Source of the DNA: Flavobacteriales bacterium UBA1937 | Lineage (GTDB): Bacteria; Bacteroidota; Bacteroidia; Flavobacteriales; Weeksellaceae | Length of the DNA stretch: 64,000 nucleotides | Assembly: GCA_002337005.1 (NCBI GenBank) | Contig: DDFD01000024.1 | Location: 1-64,000, forward strand | Direction: 5' to 3' | In this document: one piece after another, positions 24,861 through 33,111 of the stretch | Layout: each line of letters starts with the position of its first letter | Position numbering within the stretch: the stretch's first letter is position 1 | Made by a program: the position numbers and the translations under genes | Notes under the pieces: generated by a model | The model's input: the letters and a program-made list of their open reading frames with translations, nothing else | What the model was told of the DNA's origin: nothing | The model's database searches: none

Positions 24861-26162
24861 TTAAGTACATCCTTTTTCACAAGAATAGTTTTTGTTTTCT
24901 GCTATTCTATTTTGGTTTACTTTCTGCAAAAATGGTTTAGTTTGTTTTAATTCAGGGTTTTGGTGTACTTCGTCTGGTGTATAAATCAAGTGTGCATAAT
25001 GCGGTCTTCTCGTGTTAATATCTTCAATAGAAAATTTTAATTCTTCTATAAATTGGTCTTCTGGTATTCCTTGTTTCAGATAATAAGTTTTCATCATTCT
25101 AAAACTACTCTCTACCATACTATTAGAAAATACCACATCTTTCAAAGCGACCAATTTGGTAATATTTATTTGGTTTTCTTTTATAAAATCTTCTACGGTT
25201 TTGTTATTGTTTTCTGTTCCTCCATCTACAATTAGGTTTAGTTTAGGAACTGATTGGCTGGCTTCTAAATCTACTCCAAATTCTTCTTCTATGGCTCTTT
25301 TTAGGCTTTTTAGTCGTGTAGAGCCATTTAATTCTTTGGCATAATCATAAGCCAATATTTTTCTAGAAAAATTGTCTATTACCGTATAGATATAGTATTT
25401 GGTATTTTCTAATGTTTTATAGACACTTACATCCATATGCCAAATTGTATTAGGAGCTTCTGCTCTTACAGAGATTTTCTTTTTCTTAGGTTTATATTTC
25501 TTTCTGCAATTTCCTAAACGAAGAAGTTTACCATAGTGATACCAAGTAGTTCTTGCCATAGATATCATTCCATTTTTCACACCATATCCCCAAACAGAAG
25601 CCGATGCCCAATGAAGCATCGTTTTATCCATCATTAGTTTTTTCATTGTCTCAATTTCTTTTCTACTAATCTGAGTTGGCACTCTCTTATAGCAAAGCCA
25701 AATCAAAGAATTAGGACAAGCATATTGTTCAATCTTTTTCCAATGGGCATATTGTTGAATGGTAATTCCCAACATTTTTAAAATCATTTTCGTATTTCCA
25801 AATTCAATAATAAGGTTGTCAATATTGGGAATAAGTTTTTTTCTATTGGTTTTTAGAATTTCTTGAAAATTTCTTTTTCCAATAATGGTAATAATTGAAA
25901 GGTACAATTTTAGAAAAGCAAAAAAGAGTTGCTTAATTTTCTTAGCTCTAGCATCAAATAATATTTTAAAATCTTCAATAGCTTTTGCAGAAAGTTCTTC
26001 ATATTCATAACCTAAATAATCATTAACATTTTTATTTTTCCAATACTGCGAAATAGTAGCAGGTATTTTATCGGTAAATTCTTTAGGAAATAATTGTTTT
26101 TCTATACCAAGAGAATAGCAGAGTTTTACATTGGTATGGTATCTTACGTAATTTTGTGACAC
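24861..26162 (-). CDS. DDE transposase with rve integrase core, 433 aa
   Basis: The C-terminal half has a retroviral-type integrase fold with the DDE triad in order: WHMDVSVYK, then IVDGGTENNN, then NSMVESSFRMM. The N-terminal half (about 1-200) is helical and basic and should bind the element ends. This resembles IS481/IS3-type transposases of Bacteroidota; I cannot fix the family. Clear terminal inverted repeats were not found. TGTGACACAAAA around the start codon and TTTTGTGTCAC at about 26265-26275 are partly inverted and may be a regulatory site or an end. It has a textbook promoter upstream. It may have brought in, or simply landed beside, the toxin array. Confidence 0.85.
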   Translation of the reverse strand: MSQNYVRYHTNVKLCYSLGIEKQLFPKEFTDKIPATISQYWKNKNVNDYLGYEYEELSAKAIEDFKILFDARAKKIKQLFFAFLKLYLSIITIIGKRNFQEILKTNRKKLIPNIDNLIIEFGNTKMILKMLGITIQQYAHWKKIEQYACPNSLIWLCYKRVPTQISRKEIETMKKLMMDKTMLHWASASVWGYGVKNGMISMARTTWYHYGKLLRLGNCRKKYKPKKKKISVRAEAPNTIWHMDVSVYKTLENTKYYIYTVIDNFSRKILAYDYAKELNGSTRLKSLKRAIEEEFGVDLEASQSVPKLNLIVDGGTENNNKTVEDFIKENQINITKLVALKDVVFSNSMVESSFRMMKTYYLKQGIPEDQFIEELKFSIEDINTRRPHYAHLIYTPDEVHQNPELKQTKPFLQKVNQNRIAENKNYSCEKGCT

Positions 26163-26193
26163 AAAAAAGGAATTAGTTTTTAAATTAGAATTA

Positions 26194-26223
26194 CAAAAAT
26201 AATATAATTAAAGAAAATAGCAA
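26194..26223 (-). promoter_or_regulatory. Promoter of the transposase gene
   Basis: On the minus strand TTG (26223-26221), 19 bases, then TATTTTTG (26201-26194) match the Bacteroidota consensus exactly. The transposase ATG is 31 bp downstream. Confidence 0.7.
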
Positions 26224-26453
26224 TTCAACAAAAATACCTTTACTATTTCATTAATTTTTGTCTTTTGTGTCACTTTTCTTAAAGACTACCAATTGCAGTT
26301 AAAAGTTATTTTAGCCTTCTTCAATTTTATTTTTAAGATTAAAATCTTCTTTTTCGAAAAAGTCACTATCTCTGTCTTTATTAAAAAATTCATTCCACAA
26401 ATAACAAGAGAATCTCCCAATTCTATGACAAAGAAGAAAAAAATCATAAAAAA

Positions 26454-26490
26454 ACACCCAATTTACATTAGTGGGTGTAAAAATGGGTGT
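26454..26490. promoter_or_regulatory. GGGTGT cluster, right-end arm-type site
   Basis: GGGTGT occurs at 26473-26478 and 26485-26490, with an inverted ACACCC at 26454-26459. The inverted-direct-direct order and 12-bp step are the same as in the TAGGTCAC cluster before integrase 1. The cluster lies about 35 bp inside the tRNA 3' end. The rest of the 363-bp gap 26163-26525 holds the transposase promoter and no gene. Confidence 0.5.
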
Positions 26491-26524
26491 AACATTAGTA
26501 AAACACTTATAATCAGTGCTATTT

Positions 26525-26537
26525 GCGGAGAGTGAGG
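26525..26537. other. Right attachment core within tRNA-Ser
   Basis: These 13 bases repeat 4495-4507 and cover the acceptor-stem 3' side of the tRNA. Integration here leaves the tRNA intact because the element restores its 3' end. Confidence 0.6.
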
Positions 26538-26610
26538 GATTCGAACCCCCGGACCTGTTACAGTCAACAGTTTTCAAGACTGCCGCAATCGACCACTCTG
26601 CCAACTCTCC
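26526..26610 (-). tRNA. tRNA-Ser (anticodon UGA)
   Basis: Read on the minus strand, GGAGAGT pairs with ACTCTCC to form the acceptor stem, followed by discriminator G. The anticodon loop is CTTGAAA (anticodon TGA), there is a long variable arm as in serine tRNAs, and the T-loop is GGTTCGAATCC. CCA is not encoded, as is common in Bacteroidota. Length is 85 nt. Confidence 0.95.
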
Positions 26611-26639
26611 ATAAAAACGTTGTTTCGTTTTCAGTGGTG

Positions 26640-26669
26640 CAAATATAATACTCTTTTATAATTTGACAA
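26640..26669 (-). promoter_or_regulatory. Promoter of tRNA-Ser
   Basis: On the minus strand TTG (26669-26667), 19 bases, then TATATTTG (26647-26640) match the consensus exactly. The box ends 29 bp before the tRNA. Confidence 0.75.
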
Positions 26670-26740
26670 AATTATTTATCATTAATTTTGAAGCAAATAT
26701 TTAACCTATTAATTTACAGTTACAAAAAATTAATTAATTC

Positions 26741-26786
26741 AAAAAAAACTCCCTTTGAAAAGGACTTCGAAGGGAGTTTTTTATTT
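26741..26786 (-). terminator. Terminator of trxB
   Basis: AAAACTCCCTT (26745-26755) pairs with AAGGGAGTTTT (26770-26780). A- and T-runs flank both sides, so it can work in either direction, including for the trxB transcript that arrives from the right. Confidence 0.75.
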
Positions 26787-26799
26787 TTTGTAATAAAAA

Positions 26800-27738
26800 T
26801 TATTTCAATTCTGCCAGATATCTTTCAGCATCTATAGCAGACATACAACCGCTACCTGCTGCAGTAATTGCTTGTCTATAAATATGATCTTGCACATCAC
26901 CCGCCGCAAAAACACCAGGAAGATTGGTTCTAGACGATCCTTTTTCTGTAATAATATATCCGTTTTCGTCTAATGTGATTTGTCCTTTAAAAATATCTGT
27001 ATTTGGTTTGTGACCAATAGCTATAAAAATACCATGTACATCTATTTTAGACGTTTCCTGTGTTTGGTTATTAATTACCACTGCTCTTTCTACCAAACTA
27101 TTTTCTCCTTCTATAGCAATCAATTCGTGATTGAATTTTACTTCTATATTTGGCGTATTCTCTACTCTGTGAATCATTGCTTTAGAAGCACGGAAATGGT
27201 CTTTTCTTACCAACATTGTTACTTTAGAACAAAGATTTGCCAAATATGTAGCTTCTTCGGCTGCGGTATCTCCTGCACCTACTACTACTACTTCTTTGCC
27301 TTTGTAAAAAAATCCATCACAAGTAGCACAAGCAGAAACTCCACCACCTGAGTATTTTTTTTCGTCGTCTAATCCTAGATATTTAGCAGTAGCACCAGTA
27401 GAAATAATTACGGTTTTGGCAAAAATTTCTTTTTCGCCAGCCCAAAGTTTGTGAATTCCTCCTACTTCTATAGAAAACTCTGCTTTGGTAATCATTTCGT
27501 AGTGAACTTTAGTTTCGAATCTTTCGGCTTGTTTTTGTAGATCCATCATCATTTCTGGTCCTGTAATTCCGTTAGGATATCCTGGGAAATTATCTACTTC
27601 TGTAGTGGTCGTAAGCTGTCCACCTGGTTCTAGACCAGTATATAATTCTGGCTTAAGGTCTGCTCTAGCAGCGTAGATAGCTGCTGTGTAACCTGAAGGC
27701 CCTGATCCTATGATTACGCAATCTAGTATGTTTTCCAT
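26800..27738 (-). CDS. trxB: Thioredoxin reductase, 312 aa
   Basis: This FAD/NADPH flavoenzyme reduces thioredoxin in the cytoplasm. The N-terminal FAD site is IIGSGPSGYTAAIYAARA (about 9-26), the redox-active pair is in ACATCDG (about 135-141), and the NADPH site is VVVGAGDTAAEEATYLA (about 150-166). The GVFAAGDVQD motif near 280 closes the second FAD site. Length and motifs are those of the bacterial low-molecular-weight type. It is the first housekeeping gene to the right of the tRNA and ends at a good terminator. Confidence 0.97.
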   Translation of the reverse strand: MENILDCVIIGSGPSGYTAAIYAARADLKPELYTGLEPGGQLTTTTEVDNFPGYPNGITGPEMMMDLQKQAERFETKVHYEMITKAEFSIEVGGIHKLWAGEKEIFAKTVIISTGATAKYLGLDDEKKYSGGGVSACATCDGFFYKGKEVVVVGAGDTAAEEATYLANLCSKVTMLVRKDHFRASKAMIHRVENTPNIEVKFNHELIAIEGENSLVERAVVINNQTQETSKIDVHGIFIAIGHKPNTDIFKGQITLDENGYIITEKGSSRTNLPGVFAAGDVQDHIYRQAITAAGSGCMSAIDAERYLAELK

Positions 27739-27848
27739 TATTAAGATATTTTATCGTTTATAGTTTACCTATTTTGAGGTTGCAAAATTCGTTATTTATT
27801 TTTTGTTTATCAATTTTTAGTCGATGAATTTTGTCAATGAAAGAAATA

Positions 27849-28595
27849 TTATTTTTCCTTTAAAAATTCTAAAAAATAGTTTATTATCTCTTGTTTCTGT
27901 TCATCATTCCCATCGTCATCCATATCATTATGTATGATATTTGGAAGTTTTATGATGGTCATTCTAAATTTTTCTTGTTCTTCAGCAGTTGGTAAAACGC
28001 CTTCATCTGCGGGCTGGTCATTAGAACGAAGTGAATAAATTTTAGGCTTAGAAACTCTAGGAAAAGCATATCTTCTTTGGTCAAGAGTAATTAACTTCCA
28101 TACTTTTTCAGGATTTTTTTCAGTAAAAAGCACAGATTGATCACCACCATTAGAATGCCCTGCAATTATTACTTTAGAATAGTCTAAATAAGGAAATTTA
28201 TTTTTCAGTTGGCTTAAAACAAACTGAATATTATCGGCTCCTCGTTCCCAATTAGAACGCCTTACAATCTGCGGTTTACCTTCCATTGGCAGTAAATCAT
28301 CTGTTGGTAATTCTTGCTGAATGCTTACTACAAAATATCCATTTTTTGCTAAAGCGTTAGTTAGATAAGAATATTCTTTGTTTGCTCCAGGTTGGTTTTT
28401 GCTATAACCATGACTAAAAATGACTACTTTTCTTTTCTTCTGAACCTTGTCTAAAGGAACATAAAAACTAACAGGTACTTCTCTATTTCTTTTTTGGTCT
28501 AAATATACTTCATCAAATTGCCTTACAACATTTCTTTTGGAAGCACAAGATATACAGAATAATAGTAGAATTAAAAACGCAAAAGTTTTTTTCAT
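27849..28595 (-). CDS. Alpha/beta-hydrolase lipoprotein, 248 aa
   Basis: A lipoprotein signal (LILLLFCISCAS) places it at a membrane, with the acylated cysteine at about residue 17. The fold is an alpha/beta hydrolase: VVIFSHGYSKNQPG carries the oxyanion region, IIAGHSNGGDQS the nucleophile serine, and a late HNDMDDDG stretch probably the histidine. Proteins of this build resemble esterases or platelet-activating-factor acetylhydrolase-like lipases; the substrate is unknown. It ends 8 bp from the YitT-family gene and is probably co-transcribed with it. Confidence 0.8.
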   Translation of the reverse strand: MKKTFAFLILLLFCISCASKRNVVRQFDEVYLDQKRNREVPVSFYVPLDKVQKKRKVVIFSHGYSKNQPGANKEYSYLTNALAKNGYFVVSIQQELPTDDLLPMEGKPQIVRRSNWERGADNIQFVLSQLKNKFPYLDYSKVIIAGHSNGGDQSVLFTEKNPEKVWKLITLDQRRYAFPRVSKPKIYSLRSNDQPADEGVLPTAEEQEKFRMTIIKLPNIIHNDMDDDGNDEQKQEIINYFLEFLKEK

Positions 28596-28603
28596 ATAAT
28601 AGA

Positions 28604-29566
28604 TTAGTGCTTTAATGGTCTTTTTTTAATCATTCCACCTTTGGTATCTTTTACCGTGTGCATCACCACAAATGCATTAGGTGCTATTTTTTCTAGTTCG
28701 GTATTTAATTTATTGATTTCAAGACGTGTAATTACAGTAAAAATAATATCATTATCATCTTTTATTCCTCTTTTCCCCATTCCTTTTTTTCCACTATAAA
28801 CCGTAACACCTCTGCCTAATTTGTTATAGACCATTTCTTTAATCTCTTCACTTTTAGAAGAAACTATGGTCACACCTATGTACTCTTCTATCCCTTCAAC
28901 AATAAAATCCAAAGTTTTAGAAGCTGCCAAATACGTAATCATAGAATATAAGGCTATCTCGATGCCCAAAAGATAAGCTGCCGCAGAGAAAATCATTACA
29001 TTGATAATTATGATAATATCTCCTATGGTAGTTCCTAATTTTTTGCTAAGATAAATCGCCAAAACTTCGGTTCCATCTATCACCGCACCACCTCTAATTG
29101 ACATTCCTATGCCAGCACCAAGAAAAAAACCTCCAAAAATAGCGACCAATATACTGTCATTGGTAACATTTGGAAAATTTACATTTGCCAAACAAAAAGA
29201 CAAACCAACAATGGCAATTGCAGTTTTTATGGCAAAATTTCTGCCTATGGTTTTATAAGCCATTGCAATAAAAGGCAAATTAACAAGAGGGATAATGTAA
29301 TGGATTTTATAATCTGTAACCGCAGAAATTAATAGTGAAATACCTGTAGCACCACCATCTATAAATTTATTACTCAATAAAAATCCTTTAAAACCAAATG
29401 CTGCAGAAAAAATCCCAATTGTAATAAGAATAGTACTTCTGATGGTACTTTTTAAGGAAATAATTAGATTACTTTTGGTTTTGATAATTTTGTACCGCGA
29501 AATATCTGCTTCACCTTGAAAATGAAGAATAAATAAAATGAGTTGTTGCCATATTTTTTTTATCAT
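28604..29566 (-). CDS. YitT-family membrane protein with DUF2179 domain, 320 aa
   Basis: About five or six hydrophobic helices between residues 40 and 210 are followed by a soluble DUF2179 domain (about 225-310) with GVTVYSGKKGMGKRG. The GGATGISLL and GGAVIDGTEVLAIYLSKK motifs are typical of the YitT family. Members are widespread inner-membrane proteins of unknown transport function. The gene lies between holA (3 bp away) and the hydrolase lipoprotein, so the three are likely one leftward transcript. Confidence 0.9.
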   Translation of the reverse strand: MIKKIWQQLILFILHFQGEADISRYKIIKTKSNLIISLKSTIRSTILITIGIFSAAFGFKGFLLSNKFIDGGATGISLLISAVTDYKIHYIIPLVNLPFIAMAYKTIGRNFAIKTAIAIVGLSFCLANVNFPNVTNDSILVAIFGGFFLGAGIGMSIRGGAVIDGTEVLAIYLSKKLGTTIGDIIIIINVMIFSAAAYLLGIEIALYSMITYLAASKTLDFIVEGIEEYIGVTIVSSKSEEIKEMVYNKLGRGVTVYSGKKGMGKRGIKDDNDIIFTVITRLEINKLNTELEKIAPNAFVVMHTVKDTKGGMIKKRPLKH

Positions 29567-29569
29567 CCC

Positions 29570-30601
29570 CTATTTTTTCACTTTATCTATGTTTATGATT
29601 TTATAAACCATTTCTTTTAACAATTCTCCTTCATCCATATTTACCGCTCCCAGACCTTTACTTTTTAAGTCAATCTCTCTAAGTACCGAAATAATTCTGG
29701 TGGCAAACTTCAACGGATACAGCCTTGCAGCTTCCGCATAATCTTTCACAAAATACGGATTAATCCCCAATTCTGAAGCTATAGTTGGCGGACTTTGGTG
29801 AGATACGGTATGATACAGAACGACATTGCTGAAGAAATTATATAAATTCCCGATGGTCATTACAATAGGATTAGTTTTGGGATTTTTACCCATATAATAC
29901 GCTATTTTAAAAGCTGTGTTGGCATCTTTTTTTCCTAAAGCTTTTTGCAATTCAAAAACATTAAATTCCTTAGAAATCCCAATGTGTGTTTCTACCAATT
30001 TACCATCCAAAACTTCATCATCCTTCAGCACCAATTTCATTTTATTCAGTTCATTGGCAATTCTAGAAAGGTCGTTTCCGAGGTAATCTGCCAAGAGTTG
30101 AGAAATACCAGGTGCTAATTTTATTTGCAAGTTTCTGGCTTCATCATCTATCCATTTGGCGAGGTTATAATCCTTTACAGGCTCACTATGGAAGAGCATT
30201 TTGCCTTTGTCTAGAGTTTTGAAAACCTTCTTTCGGCTGTCCACTTTTTTGTGTTTATGTGCAAAAACCAGAATGGTAGATTCTATAGGATTTTCTACAT
30301 ATTTTTCCAGAATTTTGGTCTCTTCATCATTTAATTTTATGTCTTGAGCTTCTTTTACAATAATAAGTTGTTTATCCCCCATCATAGGATATTGCTTTGC
30401 CAATGATAAAATTTCATTATAATTGGTATCTTTGCCGTAAACTACGGTTTGGTTAAAGGCTTTTTCTTCTTCTGTGAGAACATCATTTTCTAATGCCTTC
30501 ACAGCAGCATCGATGTAATAAGCTTCCTCTCCGTGGAAAAAATAAATAGGAAGAAACTCCTTAGTTTTAATATTTTTGAAAATTAGTTCTAACTCTTTCA
30601 T
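29570..30601 (-). CDS. holA: DNA polymerase III delta subunit, 343 aa
   Basis: HolA is the clamp-loader subunit that opens the DnaN ring during replication. The N-terminus has YFFHGEEAYYIDAAVKAL (residues 19-36), the family's degenerate P-loop region. The middle holds the SRIANELNKMKL motif (about 195), and the C-terminal collar domain carries NPYFVKDY. Length matches the family. Its start codon lies 2 bp from that of the divergent HsdR-N-like gene, so the two promoters must lie inside each other's coding region. Confidence 0.93.
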   Translation of the reverse strand: MKELELIFKNIKTKEFLPIYFFHGEEAYYIDAAVKALENDVLTEEEKAFNQTVVYGKDTNYNEILSLAKQYPMMGDKQLIIVKEAQDIKLNDEETKILEKYVENPIESTILVFAHKHKKVDSRKKVFKTLDKGKMLFHSEPVKDYNLAKWIDDEARNLQIKLAPGISQLLADYLGNDLSRIANELNKMKLVLKDDEVLDGKLVETHIGISKEFNVFELQKALGKKDANTAFKIAYYMGKNPKTNPIVMTIGNLYNFFSNVVLYHTVSHQSPPTIASELGINPYFVKDYAEAARLYPLKFATRIISVLREIDLKSKGLGAVNMDEGELLKEMVYKIINIDKVKK

Positions 30602-30603
30602 TA

Positions 30604-31038
30604 ATGCAGCTACCGAAATTAAATTTTAAAGAAGATTTTGTTTTTGATATCAAGAAAGACAAAGATACATTTTTTATTTATGATTTGGTGCGCAAATCTT
30701 GGTTTGTACTCACTCCAGAAGAATGGGTAAGACAGCATTTTGTGCATTATTTTATCAAGGTCAAAAAATATGCACCTTCTGCATTAATTCTAGAAAAAAA
30801 GCTAGAGATTAACGGAACCATCAAAAGAATAGACCTGCTTATCACAGAAAAAACCACTCCAAAAATCTTAATAGAACTGAAAGCGCCACATATTACTTTA
30901 TCTCAAGAAACTTTCGAGCAAATCGCTAGATATAATTCTGTAATAGGTGCAGAAAAAATTATTTTGAGTAATGGAATACAACATGTTGAAGCAGAGTATA
31001 TTGAAGAAAAATATCAATTTAAGCATTACAATATTTAA
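30604..31038 (+). CDS. HsdR N-terminal-like nuclease-fold protein, 144 aa
   Basis: This is a small stand-alone protein with the N-terminal domain of type I restriction enzyme R subunits. The PD-(D/E)xK core is visible as RIDLLI, then ILIELKAP, followed by QIARYN. Such orphans are common in Flavobacteriia next to holA, and they lack the helicase part of HsdR. They are not evidence of a restriction system. The actual role is unknown. Its ATG is 2 bp from the holA start. Confidence 0.85.
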   Translation: MQLPKLNFKEDFVFDIKKDKDTFFIYDLVRKSWFVLTPEEWVRQHFVHYFIKVKKYAPSALILEKKLEINGTIKRIDLLITEKTTPKILIELKAPHITLSQETFEQIARYNSVIGAEKIILSNGIQHVEAEYIEEKYQFKHYNI

Positions 31039-31078
31039 GATTTAGCACGTATTTTGATTTTGTCTAAAAAAAATCGAT

Positions 31079-31666
31079 ATGAACAAAATCTATTCACTTT
31101 TTTTGCTTGTATTCACTATTTCTATTCAAGCTCAAAAAATTAACGAAATCATCATTTTTCAAAAATCTGGAAAAGCCATCATTAATTTAAAAATTGAAGA
31201 CACTTTTGTCTCTATAGATACCGACGGAAAACTCCTAAATCTGAGCCAATCTGGAGACCAAAGCAATACAATGGAAATCCCACCAAACACTAGAAGTTTT
31301 TCGGTAAATGCTGATACAGATTTTGATTACCCAAATAGAACGCTCATCTCTTCTTCATTCAATCAAAAAATCACGTATTATAATGATTTTTATGACTACC
31401 AAAGTGGGAAATTAGAAAAAGTAAATGACTTGAAATTTAGTTATTACAATGGTTTTTATCATTATCAAAAAGGTAAAATAGAATCCATAGGTGATCTTTC
31501 TTTTTCTTACAATTCTGATTTTTATTCTTACCTCAGTGGAAAAATCAGTACAATAGATGGTATAGAATTCGAATATTTTAACGATTTTTACAAAAATAAA
31601 ACAGGCAAGTTAAAATCCATCAAAGGAAATTCTAAACACATCAAAATAACTGTAATCAATGATTAA
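31079..31666 (+). CDS. Secreted protein with four 22-residue repeats, 195 aa
   Basis: A Sec signal peptide (SLFLLVFTISIQAQ) is followed by a short beta-rich part (20-95). Four tandem repeats of about 22 residues then cover 97 to 187. The repeat core is Y-Y-N-x-F-Y-x-Y-x-x-G-K-hydrophobic-x-S-I, for example KITYYNDFYDYQSGKLEKV and KFSYYNGFYHYQKGKIESI. Each probably forms a beta hairpin, giving a small solenoid. I know no family function. It overlaps the HAD gene by 8 bp, so they are probably translated together. Confidence 0.75.
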   Translation: MNKIYSLFLLVFTISIQAQKINEIIIFQKSGKAIINLKIEDTFVSIDTDGKLLNLSQSGDQSNTMEIPPNTRSFSVNADTDFDYPNRTLISSSFNQKITYYNDFYDYQSGKLEKVNDLKFSYYNGFYHYQKGKIESIGDLSFSYNSDFYSYLSGKISTIDGIEFEYFNDFYKNKTGKLKSIKGNSKHIKITVIND

Positions 31667-32270
31667 AAATATTATATTCGATTTTGGAGGCGTGGTAATG
31701 GACTGGAACCAAAGATACTTCTACAAAGATTATTTCAGAGATGATGAGAAAATGGAATTTTTCTTAAAAAACATTGCTACTGATGAATGGAATGCAGAAC
31801 AAGACCGTGGCAGAAGTCTAGCCGAAGGAACCGAAATTTTAGTAGAAAAACACCCTACTTGGGAGACAGAAATCAGAGCTTTTTATGAAAACTGGACTAC
31901 GATGCTGCGCGGAGAAATCTCCGAAAACGTAGCCGTTCTAAGAGCATTAGGGGAAACAGATTTTGAACTTTTTGGGCTAACCAATTGGTCTCACGAAACG
32001 TTTCCTTATGCACTGGCAAATTATGATTTCTTTGAGGTATTTGGTGATAAAATAGTAGTTTCTGGAGAAGAAAAACTCATAAAACCAGACCCTAAAATCT
32101 GGCAAGTCCTCATCGAAAAATACCGTATTTTACCGGAAGAATCTATTTTTATAGATGACAATGCCAAAAATATAGAAGTTGCAAAAAGCCTTGGCTTCCA
32201 TACCATTCATTGCACTCCAAACATTAATTTATCTGAAGAAATAGAAAAAATTACGCAGACTGTTTCGTAA
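31659..32270 (+). CDS. HAD-family phosphatase, 203 aa
   Basis: The HAD motifs are present: I is IIFDFGGVVMDW, with nucleophile aspartate and the V at the second Asp region; II is LFGLTNWS; III is the lysine in EKLIKPDP; IV is ESIFIDDNAKNI. A helical cap lies at about 20-85. The family resembles YihX-type sugar-phosphate phosphatases of the epoxide-hydrolase-N group. The second motif-I aspartate is replaced (FGG), as usual in that group. Substrate unknown. The 3' end overlaps the convergent hydrolase by 20 bp. Confidence 0.88.
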   Translation: MIKNIIFDFGGVVMDWNQRYFYKDYFRDDEKMEFFLKNIATDEWNAEQDRGRSLAEGTEILVEKHPTWETEIRAFYENWTTMLRGEISENVAVLRALGETDFELFGLTNWSHETFPYALANYDFFEVFGDKIVVSGEEKLIKPDPKIWQVLIEKYRILPEESIFIDDNAKNIEVAKSLGFHTIHCTPNINLSEEIEKITQTVS

Positions 32271-33033
32271 TAAATTCTATCACTTTTTGATTGAATACCT
32301 GAGGTTTATCTACATTTACTACATGTCCGCAATTCTCTATGACCAGAAGAGACGAAGATTGGGTATGTTCCGAAACTACTTTTTTCACGGCTGGTAAAAA
32401 CATATAATCCTCTTCTCCCATTACATAAAATGTAGGAATATTAAGTTCTTTTTGTCTGAACCATTTCAGCACTGGGTTAATCTCTGCGGTAAGTTTAAAC
32501 CATTTAATAAACTCTTTTTGGTAGAGTTTTTTGGCTTCATTAATGAATAGATTTCTAGATTTTTTGTGATTATTTTTTGGCATAATGATAAAAGCAAAAA
32601 GTCTATACAAAACCAAATATGGCAGTACATATTTAAACATATTCCCTACTTTCATTAAAATCTGTGACCTGAAATTCATTTTGAGAATAGCGCCACCCAT
32701 AATCATCGATTTTACACGTTCAGGATTCATCTCTGCCAATTGTCTAATCACGATAGAACCTAGAGAAATCCCCACAAAATGAGAACTCTGAATTTTGAGA
32801 TGGTCTATTACTTCTATAATATCTTGCGCAATGGCCTTGAAACTATAATTTTTATGATTGTGGTGCTCTTTAGGCGAGTTACCGTGACCTCTTAAGTCTA
32901 ATAAAAGGACATTAAATTTTTTCTGAAACTCCCGAATTTGTTTGAACCAGATAGAAGAACTACCTCCTGCACCATGTACAAAAGTTACCCAATGTTCTGA
33001 AGTTTCGTGTTTATATAGAGTATATGAAATCAA
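32251..33033 (-). CDS. Alpha/beta-hydrolase, 260 aa
   Basis: This is a cytoplasmic alpha/beta hydrolase without a signal. VTFVHGAGGSSSIW gives the oxyanion hole, LLLDLRGHGNSP the second conserved block, and HFVGISLGSIV the nucleophile serine elbow. Asp in MGEEDYMF and the late ENCGHVVNVDKP histidine complete the triad. The closest general type is the broad 3-oxoadipate enol-lactonase/esterase group. Its substrate cannot be read from the sequence. It is transcribed away from the cupin gene, 78 bp downstream of it. Confidence 0.85.
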   Translation of the reverse strand: MISYTLYKHETSEHWVTFVHGAGGSSSIWFKQIREFQKKFNVLLLDLRGHGNSPKEHHNHKNYSFKAIAQDIIEVIDHLKIQSSHFVGISLGSIVIRQLAEMNPERVKSMIMGGAILKMNFRSQILMKVGNMFKYVLPYLVLYRLFAFIIMPKNNHKKSRNLFINEAKKLYQKEFIKWFKLTAEINPVLKWFRQKELNIPTFYVMGEEDYMFLPAVKKVVSEHTQSSSLLVIENCGHVVNVDKPQVFNQKVIEFITKQSA

Positions 33034-33111
33034 GTTTTTATGAATTTTTACAAAATTATAATATTTTTTGAAATACCAAGCAAAGCATAATATTAAATAT
33101 CCGTTAAAAAA

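Larger units (their letters stand above)
4495..26537. mobile_element. Integrative mobilizable element at tRNA-Ser, about 22 kb
   Basis: The boundaries are the 13-bp direct repeat of the tRNA-Ser 3' end at 4495-4507 and 26525-26537. Just inside each end is a GGGTGT pair 12 bp apart (4627-4644 and 26473-26490), probably arm-type integrase sites. The element holds an integrase, a DUF3853-like protein, a RepA-like ATPase, a Toprim primase, an oriT-like region, a MobV relaxase, the RHS toxin array and a transposase. No type IV secretion genes are present, so transfer would need a helper. Genes to the right of the tRNA are housekeeping. The extent is inferred from these repeats; an empty site in a relative would settle it. 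Confidence 0.65.

Noticed and set aside
26293..26604. Short open frames around the tRNA-Ser
   Set aside because: They run through the tRNA gene or arm-type sites and lack a promoter or protein features.
30604..31038. Restriction-modification system
   Set aside because: Only an HsdR-N-like domain of 144 residues is present; no helicase, methylase or specificity gene is nearby.
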